A DNA stretch of 24,103 nt from AC-52 sp044870295 (GTDB lineage Bacteria > Actinomycetota > UBA4738): assembly GCA_044870295.1 (NCBI GenBank), contig JBIOYQ010000139.1, forward strand, positions 1 through 24,103. The letters run 5' to 3'. The stretch's first letter is position 1. Every line of letters starts with the position of its first letter. The notes below the pieces were generated by a model. It ran no database searches and was not told the DNA's origin. It saw only the letters and a program-made list of their open reading frames with translations. The translations under genes were made by a program, and so were the position numbers. This document shows positions 17,196 through 24,103 of the stretch, piece by piece.

Positions 17196-17699
17196 TCAGG
17201 ACGCCTTTCGCTCGCGTGACGCCACGGCGATGAGGTCCTCGGGGTGGATCCAGGTGTCCGCCAGAGGGATCCCACCGGCCCGGCCGATCGCGTCGCGAAG
17301 CGGGATGGCCCAGCGATGCTCGATCAGCGCGACGGCGGCCGTGGTCCCCAGCGGGATGGCGTCGGCGATGGCCCACCTCGTCTCGTCGTCGAACAGGGAC
17401 CCGTCCGCCATCACCGCCGCTTCCGCCATGGCCCCTGCCTCCAGGTCGTCCTCGCCCTGGCCCAGCCCCATCAGCACCGCGATCAGCGCGCCGAACTCCT
17501 CGGCCCGCTCTCGACTCACGTCACTGAGCCCGAGCGACGTCACGTCTCCGGAGGGATCCTTCTCCACCATCAGCAGATCCAAGAGGCGGATGATGTCGCG
17601 GTCCCGCAGCTTGTCCAGCTCGGCGAGGATCTCCCCGTTCCGCTGAAAGTCGTCGAATCCGACGATCAGGATCTGCACCGGTCCGAACTCTTGCATCAT
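17196..17699 (-). CDS. DUF6325-family protein (DUF1269-like)
   Basis: Protein of 167 residues resembling the actinobacterial family annotated DUF6325: MGPVQ-type opening FGPVQILIVGFDDF, IRLLDLLMVEKDPSGDV, LSDVSRERAEEFGALIAVLMGLG, and a DDETRWAIADAIPLGTTAAVALIEHRWAIPLRDAI helix. The family has no assigned function; homologues with glycine/alanine-rich helices are sometimes called membrane proteins, but no convincing TM helix stands out here. Two tandem ATG codons are possible starts, preceded by GAAGGAG. It ends the operon with the SHOCT gene, whose stop lies 14 bases upstream. This neighbour pairing recurs in actinobacteria as far as I recall, which suggests a joint role, possibly in stress, but that is inference. 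Confidence 0.75.
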   Translation of the reverse strand: MMQEFGPVQILIVGFDDFQRNGEILAELDKLRDRDIIRLLDLLMVEKDPSGDVTSLGLSDVSRERAEEFGALIAVLMGLGQGEDDLEAGAMAEAAVMADGSLFDDETRWAIADAIPLGTTAAVALIEHRWAIPLRDAIGRAGGIPLADTWIHPEDLIAVASRERKAS

Positions 17700-17713
17700 T
17701 CCACTCCTTCGGC

Positions 17714-18022
17714 TCATCCGTTCAGAATCCTTCGCTTCTGTATCTCGAACTCGTCGTCGCTGAGGATCCCTCGCTCTCGAAGCTGCGCGAGCTGCTCGAG
17801 CTGAGCGATCGTCTCGGACGTCAGTTGTCCGCCGGCCGGCCGCGACGGCTGTCCTTGGGCCGCGGCCGTCTGCCGCTGCTGCCACTCCAGCTCCTGGAGC
17901 TGTTCGTCTTGATCGGCATCCTGGTCTCGACCCTGCTGGACGGACTTCCCCGCGTGGTAGGCCACGGCGCCGGCGCCGACCATGGTCGCGGCCCGAAGGA
18001 CCGGACGTCTCCTCCTGAGCAT
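17714..18022 (-). CDS. SHOCT-domain small protein
   Basis: Protein of 102 residues: a basic N-terminus (MLRRRRP), a short alanine/glycine-rich hydrophobic segment (about 10-25) that may insert in or touch the membrane, a glutamine/aspartate-rich linker likely to be coiled or disordered (about 28-65), and a C-terminal SHOCT domain, LEQLAQLRERGILSDDEFEIQKRRIL. SHOCT is a short oligomerisation or binding module found at the ends of many membrane-associated bacterial proteins. GTGAGGAACG ahead of the ATG is the ribosome site and includes the stop of the upstream gene, six bases away, so translation is probably coupled. It is the middle gene of a three-gene unit with the DUF6325 protein. Confidence 0.85.
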   Translation of the reverse strand: MLRRRRPVLRAATMVGAGAVAYHAGKSVQQGRDQDADQDEQLQELEWQQRQTAAAQGQPSRPAGGQLTSETIAQLEQLAQLRERGILSDDEFEIQKRRILNG

Positions 18023-18028
18023 CGTTCC

Positions 18029-18493
18029 TCACGCTCCTTCCGTCGTAGCGCTCCCCCACCCCTGGGCCTCGCCGAGGCTCGCGTGCGCCCCCAGGAAGGG
18101 TCCGATCAGCTCATCCGCCAGCTGCGGCCGCGCCGCCACGTCCACCTTCGATCCGTCATCCAGCTCCAGGCGAAGCGACACGTACTCGTCGCCACGCAGG
18201 TCGATGACCGGCTCGAGTCCACCGTGCACGGCGCTTACTGGCAGCAGGTACGTGCCGTGGTCCACGCCCCCGCGGTAGACCACGAACACGTCGTGCACCC
18301 AATGGGCCTTCACGGACCGACGAGGCCAAACGTAGGAGCGCGTCCCGTGGCTGTCCCACACCGCGCTGAGCCTGCACGGGAAGAACCCCTCGTGCCGAAG
18401 GGAGGAGCGACGCCGCCACTCGCAGACAGTCACGGTGAGAACGACCGCGGCAGCGGCGCCCCCGATCGCGGAGAGTACGAGGGAACCCGTCAT
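18029..18493 (-). CDS. Uncharacterised protein with one N-terminal membrane helix
   Basis: Not recognised. The 154 residues comprise one TM helix (about 3-24, LVLSAIGGAAAAVVLTVTVC), a basic stretch WRRRSSLRHEG on the presumed cytoplasmic side, and a soluble, strand-rich domain with CRLSAVWDSHGTRSYVWPRR, KAHWVHDVFVVYRGGVDHGTYLLPV and LRLELDDGSKVDVAARP. The layout (helix, then a compact beta domain) recalls the DUF2550 family of actinobacteria, but the conserved residues do not clearly match, so this is a weak guess. A GGGACGGG stretch before the ATG may serve as ribosome site. It opens the operon with the SHOCT and DUF6325 genes, 133 bases after the ZIP transporter gene on the same strand, so read-through from the arginine operon is possible. 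Confidence 0.7.
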   Translation of the reverse strand: MTGSLVLSAIGGAAAAVVLTVTVCEWRRRSSLRHEGFFPCRLSAVWDSHGTRSYVWPRRSVKAHWVHDVFVVYRGGVDHGTYLLPVSAVHGGLEPVIDLRGDEYVSLRLELDDGSKVDVAARPQLADELIGPFLGAHASLGEAQGWGSATTEGA

Positions 18494-18626
18494 GCGCCCG
18501 TCCCGTTCCGGCTGGTCGCTGGCACCGCGGCCGTGGTGACCTCCTCGTCGTTCGGCTGAGGCGAACGTAGCCGGGGGAACTCCAGGCAGTCATCACCCCG
18601 TGCGGATGAAGGCCAATCGCGACGGT

Positions 18627-19235
18627 CTAGCCCACCCGGGTGAGCGTCGTCGCGACGATGTAGCCGAGGACGGTGAGCAGGCCGACGGCCTTCCCTCCGT
18701 GCTCGAAGGCCTCGGGCATCATCGAGTCCGCCAGCATGGTCAGCAGCGCCCCCGGCGGACGCCCCGCGGCCCGGAATCCGCCCGTCGCCGCGATCGCCTC
18801 GGGCAGGTTCGACACGAACACCGCGGCCAGGAACGACACGGAGACCGCGCCTCCCGACCCCACCGTCACCCCCAGGACCATGGACTCGGGGATGCCGTCG
18901 AGCAGCGTCCCGACGAAGATGGCCAATCCCGATCCCGAGGGCGCCGGCCCTTCGGCAATGCGCTTGCGGTCCGCACCACCACGCCGGTCGATCAGGACGT
19001 CGGCGGCGAAGAACGTGACGGCGCCGGCCGTCAGGCCGAGGACGACGGGGCCGTGCGCGTGGATGGCCTTCACCACCAGCTCGAAGCTCGTCGCGCTGAT
19101 CAGAGCTCCGGCGCCGAATCCCATGGTGAGCCCGACCACACGATCGCTCGGCCGGAGCCACAGCGTGAGACCGGACCCCAGGAGCAGCGACGATGCACCG
19201 AGCGCACCCCACCAGGCCGCCGCCCCCGCACTCAT
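18627..19235 (-). CDS. ZIP-family metal transporter, apparently missing one helix
   Basis: Membrane protein of 202 residues resembling the bacterial ZIP-type permeases of about 250 residues. Seen: LWLRPSDRVVGLTMGFGAGALISATSFELV, GGADRKRIAEG, the metal-site helix GTLLDGIPESMVLG, the helix AVFVSNLPEAIAATGGF, and the C-terminal ALLTMLADSMMPEAFEHGGKAVGLLTVLG. In recalled homologues about 40-50 residues, including a TM helix, lie between the SNLPEA helix and the TMLADTMMPEA helix; here GGFRAAGRPPGALLTM joins them directly in frame. This may be a real in-frame deletion, an altered topology or an assembly artefact. The ATG lies three bases after the yfcC stop (TGACGATG), so it is coupled to the arginine operon. 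Substrate presumed divalent metal (zinc, iron or manganese), not shown. Confidence 0.75.
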   Translation of the reverse strand: MSAGAAAWWGALGASSLLLGSGLTLWLRPSDRVVGLTMGFGAGALISATSFELVVKAIHAHGPVVLGLTAGAVTFFAADVLIDRRGGADRKRIAEGPAPSGSGLAIFVGTLLDGIPESMVLGVTVGSGGAVSVSFLAAVFVSNLPEAIAATGGFRAAGRPPGALLTMLADSMMPEAFEHGGKAVGLLTVLGYIVATTLTRVG

Positions 19236-19238
19236 GCG

Positions 19239-20780
19239 TCATTTCACGATCGCGCCCACTCCGAGCACGACGATCGAGACCGCCGCGAGCATCACCAGGA
19301 GCGGCCACACGAACCGCAGATACCGCCCATAGGGCACGCGAGCGATCGCCAGGCCGCCCATCACCACGGCCGAGGTCGGGATGAACAGGTTCATCAGACC
19401 GGAGGCGCTCTGGTAGGCGGTCACCACGAGGTCCTTGGGCACGTTCGCGAACGCGGCCAGCGGGGCCATGATGGGCATCGCGACGGTGGCCAGTCCCGAC
19501 GAGGAGGGAATCAGGAACGAGAGCGGGAGGAACAGGCCGTACATGACGACGGAGAACAGCGCCTTGCCGACGTCGCCCAGCGCCAGCTCGGCCCAGTGCA
19601 GGACGGTGTCGGTGATCTGGCCGTTGTTCATGACCACGGTGATCCCACGGGCGATCCCAATGATGAGCGCCACGCCCAAGAGGTCGCGCGCGCCCGCGAC
19701 GAAGGTCTCGGTCAGCTCGCCCTCCCGCATCCTCCCGATGAGCCCGATGATCACGGCGAACAGGAGGAACGAGGCCGTCATCTCCGGGAACCACCACCAC
19801 AGGGTGGGCAGTCCGACCCCCAGGTCTTCCCATGGGATGACGCCGTAGATCATCACCAGGAACGCCAGGCCGAAGACGGTGAGGATGACCTTGTGCCTGG
19901 CCGTCAAGGCCACCGCCTCGCCCTCGTTCACGGTCTGGAAACGCGCTTCGTTCTCCGCCTTCATGTCGTGGACGATGGATCGAGATGGATCGCCCTTGAC
20001 TCGATCCGCGTACCGCCGGACGAACAGGATGCCGATCCCGAGGCTCACGATCAGGATGATGATTCGCGAGACCAGGCCGTCGCTGATGGAGACGCCGGCG
20101 AACCCGGACGCGATGCCCGTCGCGAAGGGGTTGATGGTGGAACCGAGCGTCCCGATGCCGCATCCGAGGAGCAGGACCGCAGCACCCGTCATGGCGTCGT
20201 AGCCGGCGGCGATCATCACGGTGATGACCAGGGCGTAGAAGGCCAGGCTCTCCTCGGCCATCCCATAGGTCGTCCCGCCGATGGCGAAGACGGTCATGAG
20301 GATCGGGATCATCCATCGCTCCTTGCCCCTGAGCCCGAGAACGAGCTTGCCGATGCCCGCCTGGATCGCTCCCGTCTTCATCGTGATGCCGAGGAACCCC
20401 CCGATGACCAGGATGAACAGGGCGACGTCGATCGCCCCGAACAGCGTGCCCGAGTTGTAGTAGTTGATGTTGCCCTTGGCGTTCTCGATCCCGAACAGGC
20501 CGTTGATCGGCGCGGTGAGGGAATCGACCAGGATCCGCTGGGGGTGCCCCGCGACCTCGTGATAGGTCCCCGGGACGGGCTCGCCGTTCTTGTTCAGCTC
20601 GTAGATGCCGGCGGGGATGATCCACGTCGCCAGGGCTGCCAGAACGATGAGCGCGAACAGGATCGTGTAGGCGGAGGGGAGGGTGAATCGTCGCTTCTTC
20701 TCCGTCGCTGCCTGCGGCAGCTCAATGACCGCTTCCGGCTCCGTCGCCTGTTCGCTCTGCCGTCTCTGCCTCGATCGCAT
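19239..20780 (-). CDS. yfcC: YfcC-family basic amino acid antiporter
   Basis: Permease of 513 residues with about 12 hydrophobic helices. Seen: the family's TLPSAYTILFALIVLAALATWIIPAG opening after a charged N-terminus, GTTYGMAEESLAFY, GCGIGTLGSTINPFATGIASGFAG, and the closing LSFLIPSSSGLATVAMPIMAP with SGLMNLFIPTSAVVMGGLAIARVPY. Known: YfcC proteins are annotated as putative basic amino acid antiporters and are often near arginine-deiminase genes. Inferred: arginine/ornithine or arginine/citrulline exchange, the role ArcD plays elsewhere. AGAGGAG before ATG 20780 decides the start; a longer frame to 20819 lacks support. The gene begins 59 bases inside the end of nhaC, a larger overlap than its neighbours show, and is followed three bases later by the ZIP gene. 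Confidence 0.88.
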   Translation of the reverse strand: MRSRQRRQSEQATEPEAVIELPQAATEKKRRFTLPSAYTILFALIVLAALATWIIPAGIYELNKNGEPVPGTYHEVAGHPQRILVDSLTAPINGLFGIENAKGNINYYNSGTLFGAIDVALFILVIGGFLGITMKTGAIQAGIGKLVLGLRGKERWMIPILMTVFAIGGTTYGMAEESLAFYALVITVMIAAGYDAMTGAAVLLLGCGIGTLGSTINPFATGIASGFAGVSISDGLVSRIIILIVSLGIGILFVRRYADRVKGDPSRSIVHDMKAENEARFQTVNEGEAVALTARHKVILTVFGLAFLVMIYGVIPWEDLGVGLPTLWWWFPEMTASFLLFAVIIGLIGRMREGELTETFVAGARDLLGVALIIGIARGITVVMNNGQITDTVLHWAELALGDVGKALFSVVMYGLFLPLSFLIPSSSGLATVAMPIMAPLAAFANVPKDLVVTAYQSASGLMNLFIPTSAVVMGGLAIARVPYGRYLRFVWPLLVMLAAVSIVVLGVGAIVK

Positions 20781-22320
20781 CGGGAGCTCCTCTCTGTGGC
20801 AGGTCCTTTCCATCGCCAACGCGCACGTCGCTCGGTGCGACCGTCGGCACCTTGAATCCGATGAACCCGAACACGACGTCCAGCACCGGGCTCAGCAGGT
20901 TGAAGAAGCAGTACGGGAGGTACGCCCCGGTTTGGACCCCCAAGACCCCCGAGATGTAGGCCCCGCACGTGTTCCACGGCACCAGCACCGATGTCACCGT
21001 GCCGGAGTCCTCCACCGCCCGGGACAGCACCTGCGGGGCCAGCCCTCGGCGGGCGAACTCCTTCCGGTACATGCGGGCCGGCAGGACGTCAGCCACGTAC
21101 TGGTCGCCCGCGATGACGTTGAGCCCGATCCCGCTCAGGCACACCGCCAGGATGAGCGAGCCCCGGCGCTTCACTCGCGAGACCACGGGCCGGAGGATCC
21201 GGTCCAGGAACCCGGCGTGCTCCATCACGGCCCCGAAGGAGAGGGCGCCCAGGACCAGCCACACGGTCGTCAACATGCTTGCCATCCCACCCCGCGAGAA
21301 CAGCGCGTCGATGGTCTCGACGCCCGAGTGGCTGGTGAAGCCGGTGGCCATCGCGGTGAAGATGGCCGTGATCCCGGTCTCGATCGACCCCGCGTTCGGC
21401 TCGTTCACGAATGCCTTGACCGCGTCGGGCTGCGTGAACAGCGCCAGGATTCCGGCGAAGAGGGCCGCCCCCAGGATCGACAGGAACGGCGGGAACTTCC
21501 GGAACGAGAAGAAGACCAGGACCAGGAGCGGGAGCAGGTTCAACACCGAGATGTCGAACGCACCCTCCAGCGCCTTCTGCGCGGCGACCGTGCTGGTCGC
21601 TCCGCTCGGTTCCGCGTTCAGCCCGATGAACAAGAAGATGACGAGGGAGATCCCGAGCGCGGGGCCCGCCGTCCACCACATGTTGCGGATGTGCTGGGAG
21701 GTGGTGACGCCGCCCACCAGGCTCGGCACCAGGATCGTCGTCTCCGACAGCGGGGTCATCTTGTCACCGAAGTAGGCGCCGCTGATCACCGCGCCGGCGG
21801 CCACGGCCTCGGAGAGGCCCAGGACGTTGGCCATCCCGACGAACGCCACGCCGAGCGTCCCCGCGGTGGTCCACGAGCTGCCGGTCACCATCCCGACGAG
21901 GGCGCAGATGGCCGCCGTGGCGACGAAGAACAGCGTCGGAGTCAGCAGGCCGATCCCGTAGTGCACGACCGTGGGGATCGTGCCGGCCATGTTCCACGTG
22001 CCCATGAGGGCCCCGACTGCGAGCAGGATGAAGACGGCGCCGAGCGCCGTCGAGATGCCCCCGATCACGGCGTCCGAGACGGCGGTGACGGTATGCCCGT
22101 TCTTGAACGCCATGAGGCTGGCGAAGGCCGCGCTCAGGAATAGCGCAACCTGCAGGGGCCCGTCGGTCGCCCCCGTCCCGAAGATCGCGATCGTGGTGGA
22201 GATCAGGATGATCAGGACGACGACGGGCGCCACCGCGTCGAACAGCGTGGGCGGCCGCGGCGCGGGCACGCCCTGGAGGTTGGGAGTGCCATCGTCGTTC
22301 CCCCGCGATCCATCGGCCAT
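20722..22320 (-). CDS. nhaC: Na+/H+ antiporter NhaC
   Basis: Sodium-proton exchanger of 532 residues with about 11-12 hydrophobic helices. Seen: SSWTTAGTLGVAFVGMA, the NhaC signature GAYFGDKMTPLSETTILVPSLVGG, IRNMWWT, SGIGLNVIAGDQYVADVLPARMY and the VEDSGTVTSVLVPWNTCGAY helix. A short polar N-terminus precedes the first helix. Known: NhaC family members exchange Na+ for H+, some for malate/lactate (MleN). The start is ATG 22320 with GGGGTGAG upstream; that site also contains the stop of the 48-residue membrane peptide. Its placement between arginine deiminase and a basic amino acid antiporter suggests that it balances the pH change from ammonia release, or that it carries an as yet unassigned solute; both are inference. 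Confidence 0.92.
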   Translation of the reverse strand: MADGSRGNDDGTPNLQGVPAPRPPTLFDAVAPVVVLIILISTTIAIFGTGATDGPLQVALFLSAAFASLMAFKNGHTVTAVSDAVIGGISTALGAVFILLAVGALMGTWNMAGTIPTVVHYGIGLLTPTLFFVATAAICALVGMVTGSSWTTAGTLGVAFVGMANVLGLSEAVAAGAVISGAYFGDKMTPLSETTILVPSLVGGVTTSQHIRNMWWTAGPALGISLVIFLFIGLNAEPSGATSTVAAQKALEGAFDISVLNLLPLLVLVFFSFRKFPPFLSILGAALFAGILALFTQPDAVKAFVNEPNAGSIETGITAIFTAMATGFTSHSGVETIDALFSRGGMASMLTTVWLVLGALSFGAVMEHAGFLDRILRPVVSRVKRRGSLILAVCLSGIGLNVIAGDQYVADVLPARMYRKEFARRGLAPQVLSRAVEDSGTVTSVLVPWNTCGAYISGVLGVQTGAYLPYCFFNLLSPVLDVVFGFIGFKVPTVAPSDVRVGDGKDLPQRGAPDAIEAETAERTGDGAGSGH

Positions 22321-22327
22321 CGCCGAC

Positions 22328-22474
22328 TCACCCCGGCGGGGTTGCGACGACGACGACGATCGAGCCTCGCCCCACATCCTCGCCACGATGGTGGGCGTGG
22401 CCCCGGGCGAACGCGACGAACCCGACGAAGGCGACGCACAGGATCAGCACGAGGAGCCATCTGCGCGCTTCCAT
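22328..22474 (-). CDS. Small membrane peptide (48 residues) in the arginine deiminase operon
   Basis: Short open frame of 48 codons lying between arcA and nhaC. It starts MEARRWLLVLILCVAFVGFV and continues AFARGHAHHRGEDV, so it has a basic N-terminus, one TM helix (about 6-22) and a histidine-rich segment, HAHH at 26-29, followed by a valine-rich tail. The ribosome site GGAGGTGATGTG is nearly a perfect complement of the 16S 3' end and lies 6 bases before the ATG. The stop is 7 bases ahead of the nhaC ATG and the arcA stop is 15 bases before the start. Tight packing and the strong site make real translation likely. No family recognised; a subunit or regulator of NhaC or YfcC is a guess. Confidence 0.7.
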   Translation of the reverse strand: MEARRWLLVLILCVAFVGFVAFARGHAHHRGEDVGRGSIVVVVATPPG

Positions 22475-22486
22475 CACATCACCTCC
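22475..22486 (-). promoter_or_regulatory. Strong Shine-Dalgarno of the small membrane peptide
   Basis: GGAGGTGATGTG on the - strand matches eight or more bases of the anti-Shine-Dalgarno end of 16S rRNA, the best match in the operon. It sits between the arcA stop and the peptide's ATG and shows that the peptide is translated in its own right rather than being incidental. Confidence 0.75.
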
Positions 22487-22489
22487 AGA

Positions 22490-23752
22490 TCACAGCGGAT
22501 CGCGCTCGAGCGGGCACGTCATGCAGTGGCCACCGCCGCGACCCTTCCCCAGCTCGAAGCCCTCGATCGTTATGACCTCGATGCCGGCCTCGCGCATCGC
22601 GGCGATCGTCCCGGTGTTGCGCTCGTAGGCCACGACCACACCGGGCTCCATGGCGACGACGTTGTTGCCGTCGTCCCACTGCTCACGAGCCTGTTGGTAC
22701 TCGTCGCCGCCCGTTTCGACGACGCGGAGCCGCCGGACCCCCAACGCGTCCGCCACCGCCGGCAGGAACCCCATCTCCTCGGTGACGTGGAACCGTCCGT
22801 TGGGACCACCGGGCCGGAGGCTGATGGCCCGGACCTGGTCCATGACCTTGGGATAGACGGTGACCGCGTCGCGGTCGAGCATGGTGAACACGGTGTCGAG
22901 GTGCATGTGCGCGCGGTCCTTGGTCATCACCACCGCGATGACGCGCTCGGCCGCGCCCTTCGCGAACAGCGATCGGGCGATCTGCTCGATCATGCGCGCC
23001 TGCGATCGCTCGCTCAGCCCGATCAGCACCGTTCCGTTCCCGATCGGCTGGACGTCGCCACCCTCCAGGGTGGACCGCCCGAAGTCCGCTGCCTGGAACC
23101 TGCCGTCGTCACCGAGCTGGGGGTACCAATACTCGAACCCGGCGTCGGCGAACATCGGGTGGTACCGGTAGATCGCGGCGACGTTGTAGGCCTCGAGCCG
23201 CCGGGCCGGCCAGTACATCGGATTGACCGACACGCCTCCGAAGATCCAGCAGGACGAGTCCCGCGTGAACAGCGTGTTGGGCAGCGGGGGAAGCACGAAC
23301 GCGCTGGTGTCCTGGAGGGCCGCCGCCCCCAGCGAGAACTCGGCGAACTTGCCGAGGTCCATCCCGGACTCCGCCACGGTCATGCCCCCGATCAGGTACC
23401 TGGTCAGCACGTCCGGGGGCAGGTTCCACAACACGGTCCTGACCTCGTCCACCAGGGAGATCCCCACCGTGTACTCGGACGCCACCAGCTCGATCAGCCG
23501 GCGCCGCCCTTCCTCGCTCGCGCGCAAAGCCTCGGTCAGCAGATCCGCGACGTAGAGGACCTCGACGCCCCGCTCACGCATCCGGGCGACGAACTGGTCG
23601 TGCTCGTACTGCGCCCGCTCCACCCAGAGCACGTCATCGAACAGCAGATCGTCGTGATTCGATGGGGTGAGCCGGCGGAGGCTGAGCTCCGGGCGGTGCA
23701 CCATCACCTTGCGCAGCTTTCCGACCTCCGAGTGGGCACCGAACCTTGCCAT
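22490..23752 (-). CDS. arcA: Arginine deiminase
   Basis: Hydrolyses arginine to citrulline and ammonia, cytoplasmic, 420 residues, the usual length. Seen: GAHSEVGKLRKVMVHRPE at the start, the LPNTLFTRDSSCWI substrate segment, TLEGGDVQPIGNGTVLIGLSERSQ, the MHLDTVF His/Asp pair and the C-terminal GRGGGHCMTCP carrying the predicted nucleophile C410 (equivalent to C406 in Pseudomonas). AGGGAGG precedes the ATG, whose first base is the last base of the carbamate kinase stop (TGATG). It is followed by the small membrane peptide and nhaC. With carbamate kinase it supplies the first and last steps of the arginine deiminase pathway; ornithine carbamoyltransferase (arcB) is not in the window. Confidence 0.97.
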   Translation of the reverse strand: MARFGAHSEVGKLRKVMVHRPELSLRRLTPSNHDDLLFDDVLWVERAQYEHDQFVARMRERGVEVLYVADLLTEALRASEEGRRRLIELVASEYTVGISLVDEVRTVLWNLPPDVLTRYLIGGMTVAESGMDLGKFAEFSLGAAALQDTSAFVLPPLPNTLFTRDSSCWIFGGVSVNPMYWPARRLEAYNVAAIYRYHPMFADAGFEYWYPQLGDDGRFQAADFGRSTLEGGDVQPIGNGTVLIGLSERSQARMIEQIARSLFAKGAAERVIAVVMTKDRAHMHLDTVFTMLDRDAVTVYPKVMDQVRAISLRPGGPNGRFHVTEEMGFLPAVADALGVRRLRVVETGGDEYQQAREQWDDGNNVVAMEPGVVVAYERNTGTIAAMREAGIEVITIEGFELGKGRGGGHCMTCPLERDPL

Positions 23753-24103
23753 CAGCCCTCCCTTCCGATCCTCGACGGCGCGGGCAGGATCTGGGTCCCG
23801 GCGCGTCCGTCGACGACAGCCTCGATGTGCTCCAGCGCGCCGATCGCGGCCCGCCGCCCGGTGCGATCGACGAACCGGACGGCCGCCTTCACCTTCGGCC
23901 CCATGGACCCGGAGGGAAACTCCTGCCGCCGCAGCTCCTCGACCGCCACCTCGCCCAGCGCACGCTGCTCCGGTGTCCCCCAGCCGACGTACACGGCGTC
24001 GACGTCGGTCGCCATCACGAACAGGTCCGCCGCGACCTCGCGGGCCAGCAGCTCACTGGCGAAGTCCTTGTCGATGACCGCCTCGACGCCGACCAGCGTG
24101 GTC
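23752..24103 (-). CDS. arcC: Carbamate kinase, 3' part (gene runs off the window)
   Basis: C-terminal 116 or so residues of carbamate kinase, which makes ATP from carbamoyl phosphate and ADP. Seen upstream of the first start-like codon: GVEAVIDKDFASELLARE and ADLFVMATDVDAVYVGWGTPEQ, then FPSGSMGPKVKAAVRFVDRTGRRAAIGALEH, all conserved at the end of this kinase. The true start is beyond position 24103. Its stop shares one base with the arcA start, so it is upstream in the operon. No sign of truncation apart from the window edge. Confidence 0.95.
   Translation of the reverse strand, partial: TTLVGVEAVIDKDFASELLAREVAADLFVMATDVDAVYVGWGTPEQRALGEVAVEELRRQEFPSGSMGPKVKAAVRFVDRTGRRAAIGALEHIEAVVDGRAGTQILPAPSRIGREG

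Noticed and set aside
18549..18567. Hairpin CGTTCG-(7)-CGAACG between the ZIP gene and the 154-residue protein gene.
   Set aside because: Only six pairs with a 7-base loop and no T-run; too weak to call a terminator, so whether the two operons are separate is left open.
18880..18920. DGIPES instead of the HNxPEG metal motif in the ZIP protein as evidence of lost function.
   Set aside because: The DGIPES form is typical of this bacterial branch as I recall it, so it is not unusual in itself.
18600..20855. A 751-codon open frame on + opposite the ZIP and YfcC genes.
   Set aside because: Its translation is low-complexity (Arg, Gly, Asp, His, Gln) with no family similarity; it is the antisense shadow of two well-supported transporter genes in GC-rich DNA.

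Overview
The window is a GC-rich (about 70%), densely packed chromosomal segment. Its codon use, many GTG starts, ATGA/TGATG stop-start overlaps, the adjacent thrS and HIT/Ap4A phosphorylase genes (the order seen in mycobacteria), the GH15 trehalase/glucoamylase and DUF6325-SHOCT small proteins all point to the Actinomycetota. Nothing allows a confident genus; it could be a lineage known mainly from environmental genomes. No rRNA, tRNA, CRISPR array, transposase or prophage gene was seen.

Layout. (1) 27-4062: translation genes. A methionyl-tRNA synthetase on + converges on, and overlaps, a - strand pair, thrS then a HIT-family nucleotide phosphorylase/hydrolase. (2) 4063-6393: a divergent leader with short repeats, then a secreted GH26-like glycoside hydrolase carrying four Ig-like repeats. 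(3) 6542-8191: a GH13 alpha-glucosidase, converging on (4) a - strand operon, 12532 to 8141: a 14-TM-type MFS exporter, a membrane glycosyltransferase-like protein and a membrane-anchored sulfatase. (5) 12733-17152: a + strand carbohydrate operon of an SCP2 sterol-carrier-domain protein, a glycogen-debranching-type amylo-1,6-glucosidase and a GH15 glucoamylase/trehalase. It ends at a hairpin shared with the convergent cluster (6), 18493 to 17196: a one-TM protein of unknown family, a SHOCT-domain protein and a DUF6325 protein. (7) 24103 to 18627: a - strand arginine-deiminase operon of carbamate kinase (cut by the window edge), arginine deiminase, a 48-residue membrane peptide, NhaC Na+/H+ antiporter, YfcC-type basic amino acid antiporter and a ZIP-family metal transporter that seems to lack one helix.

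How they work together. The two synthetases make aminoacyl-tRNA, and the HIT enzyme probably removes the Ap4A by-product. The GH13, GH133-like and GH15 enzymes form an alpha-glucan/trehalose breakdown set. The deiminase operon would import arginine, convert it to citrulline and ammonia and (with an ornithine carbamoyltransferase not in this window) make ATP from carbamoyl phosphate, while NhaC couples this to Na+/H+ balance. The most novel elements are the unannotated membrane peptide and transporter set of the deiminase operon, the SCP2-debranching enzyme pairing, the shortened ZIP protein, and the altered KMSKS loop of the MetRS.
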